Made by a program: the position numbers and the translations under genes. DNA of 64,000 nucleotides from Cloacimonetes bacterium UBA6097 (GTDB taxonomy: Bacteria > Cloacimonadota > Cloacimonadia > Cloacimonadales > Cloacimonadaceae): positions 177,611-241,610 of the forward strand of contig DIWV01000007.1 in assembly GCA_002435865.1 (NCBI GenBank), written 5' to 3'. The notes under the pieces are model-generated. The model had not been told where the DNA came from. It did not search any database and saw only the letters and a list, made by a program, of their open reading frames with translations. Of the stretch, positions 63,421-64,000 are shown piece by piece; position 1 is the stretch's first letter, and every line of letters starts with the position of its first letter.

Positions 63421-64000
63421 TCAAGGTTCTTCCGTCGTATCTTCTTTTACTTTGCTTACATTTCCCAGTATTTTTAATTTGCCTTTGAGGTCATCATTGT
63501 AAATCTGATTTTTATATGCTTTGGGTTTAAGTTCCCATTCAGGAGTAAGTTTAATTAAATCGTCTTCCAATTGCCACATATGATCATATTTCTTACCATC
63601 AAGTTTAAGAAGGGTAACCCACTGTTCCTGAGTAAATGTCTTTTCCCTGAGTTCTTTCTTTAGGTTCTGATAATCAATTTTCATCTTATGAACTTCTGCA
63701 ACATTTGTCAGAATAAGTTTTTCCTTTCGGTTTAACTGTTTTATCTTATCCAGACTTCTGTGCAGGGATTGAGCGCTATCATATTTTCGTCCGTTGACTT
63801 CCGTCAGATAATCCAGGTTAATCCCCCTATCTTTAAGTTCCATAAGTTCTGCCCTGTTGAACTGATAATAGATTTTATTCACCACTGCCTGCTCGAAGAC
63901 ATTCTGGACGAAAAACAACATAACGAAAGTAACCAGGCAAGACATTGCAGGGGTGGCAATCCAACCGAAAGATATTTTGCCCATTGTACCAAAGTTGATA
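63421..64000 (-). CDS. Probable PiT-family inorganic phosphate transporter, C-terminal part (truncated by window)
   Basis: The frame stays open to the window edge and the ATG at 63984 has no ribosome site, so the gene starts outside. The first residues, INFGTMGKISFGWIATPAMS, followed by a hydrophobic helix (CLVTFVMLFFVQNVF), match the last transmembrane repeat of PiT-type phosphate transporters (usual wording W-x-VG-x-I-x-x-x-W-x-x-TP). An unusual soluble tail of about 150 charged residues follows (LNRKEKLILTNVAEVHKMKI, KTFTQEQWVTLLKLDGKKYD). The two segments RKYDSAQSLHRSLDKI and KKYDHMWQLEDDLIKL look like repeats of one unit. The tail is probably cytoplasmic and regulatory. The transporter call rests on a short segment. 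Confidence 0.6.
   Translation of the reverse strand, partial: INFGTMGKISFGWIATPAMSCLVTFVMLFFVQNVFEQAVVNKIYYQFNRAELMELKDRGINLDYLTEVNGRKYDSAQSLHRSLDKIKQLNRKEKLILTNVAEVHKMKIDYQNLKKELREKTFTQEQWVTLLKLDGKKYDHMWQLEDDLIKLTPEWELKPKAYKNQIYNDDLKGKLKILGNVSKVKEDTTEEP

Overview
The window looks like a chromosome segment from an uncultured FCB-group bacterium, most plausibly Candidatus Cloacimonadota. The pointers are several very large secreted proteins with type IX secretion (T9SS) type A sorting tails, a gingipain-like C25 peptidase, a PorV/PorQ-family protein beside a PorE-like OmpA protein, a canonical S10-spc-alpha ribosomal cluster and AT-rich intergenic DNA full of short dispersed repeats. The phylum is inferred from gene content only.

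Layout. 1-9415: secreted proteins on + (a partial C-terminal fragment, a 2308-residue C25 peptidase and an overlapping M14 carboxypeptidase). 9416-10573: gene-free and repeat-rich. 10574-15187: two minus-strand genes, an MrfA/YprA-like helicase with an embedded HNH motif and a sorted surface protein. 15453-30912: + strand surface and secretion genes (lamin-tail protein; a giant protein with 27 chitobiase-C-terminal-like repeats; PorV/PorQ family; PorE-like OmpA protein). 30913-31920: repeat-rich gap with one possible tiny minus-strand gene. 31921-35970: a visibly more AT-rich accessory island (HARE-HTH/nuclease-like protein, unknown protein, Ser/Thr kinase, kinase-coupled predicted barrel protein, convergent PD-(D/E)XK-like protein). 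36340-51212: rpsJ to rplQ with secY, map, infA, rpmJ and rpoA. 51368-63117: a 6-phosphofructokinase, two uncharacterised proteins, typA, glycogen phosphorylase, a lamin-tail protein and a ComM/YifB ATPase. 63421-64000: the C-terminal end of a probable PiT phosphate transporter running off the window on -.

How the genes fit together. The left third codes for exported adhesin- and protease-type proteins plus two envelope proteins that resemble T9SS components, so cargo and apparatus are adjacent. The ribosomal cluster is compact, with many ATGA overlaps. It has two oddities at its end: RNA polymerase alpha carries a (KTSA)4 basic tail and L17 carries a tail of about 94 residues rich in Lys, Pro, Ala and Glu. 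The phosphofructokinase and glycogen phosphorylase indicate glycogen or sugar use.

Most notable structure. Three intergenic regions (9858-9962, 31618-31722, 54836-54940) each hold a 105-bp element of identical architecture: five 11-bp units, a 6-bp non-palindromic centre, then four 11-bp units in inverted orientation. The first copy is reversed relative to the other two. This family, the AT-rich kinase/nuclease island and the helicase-HNH fusion are the strongest candidates for something not yet described.
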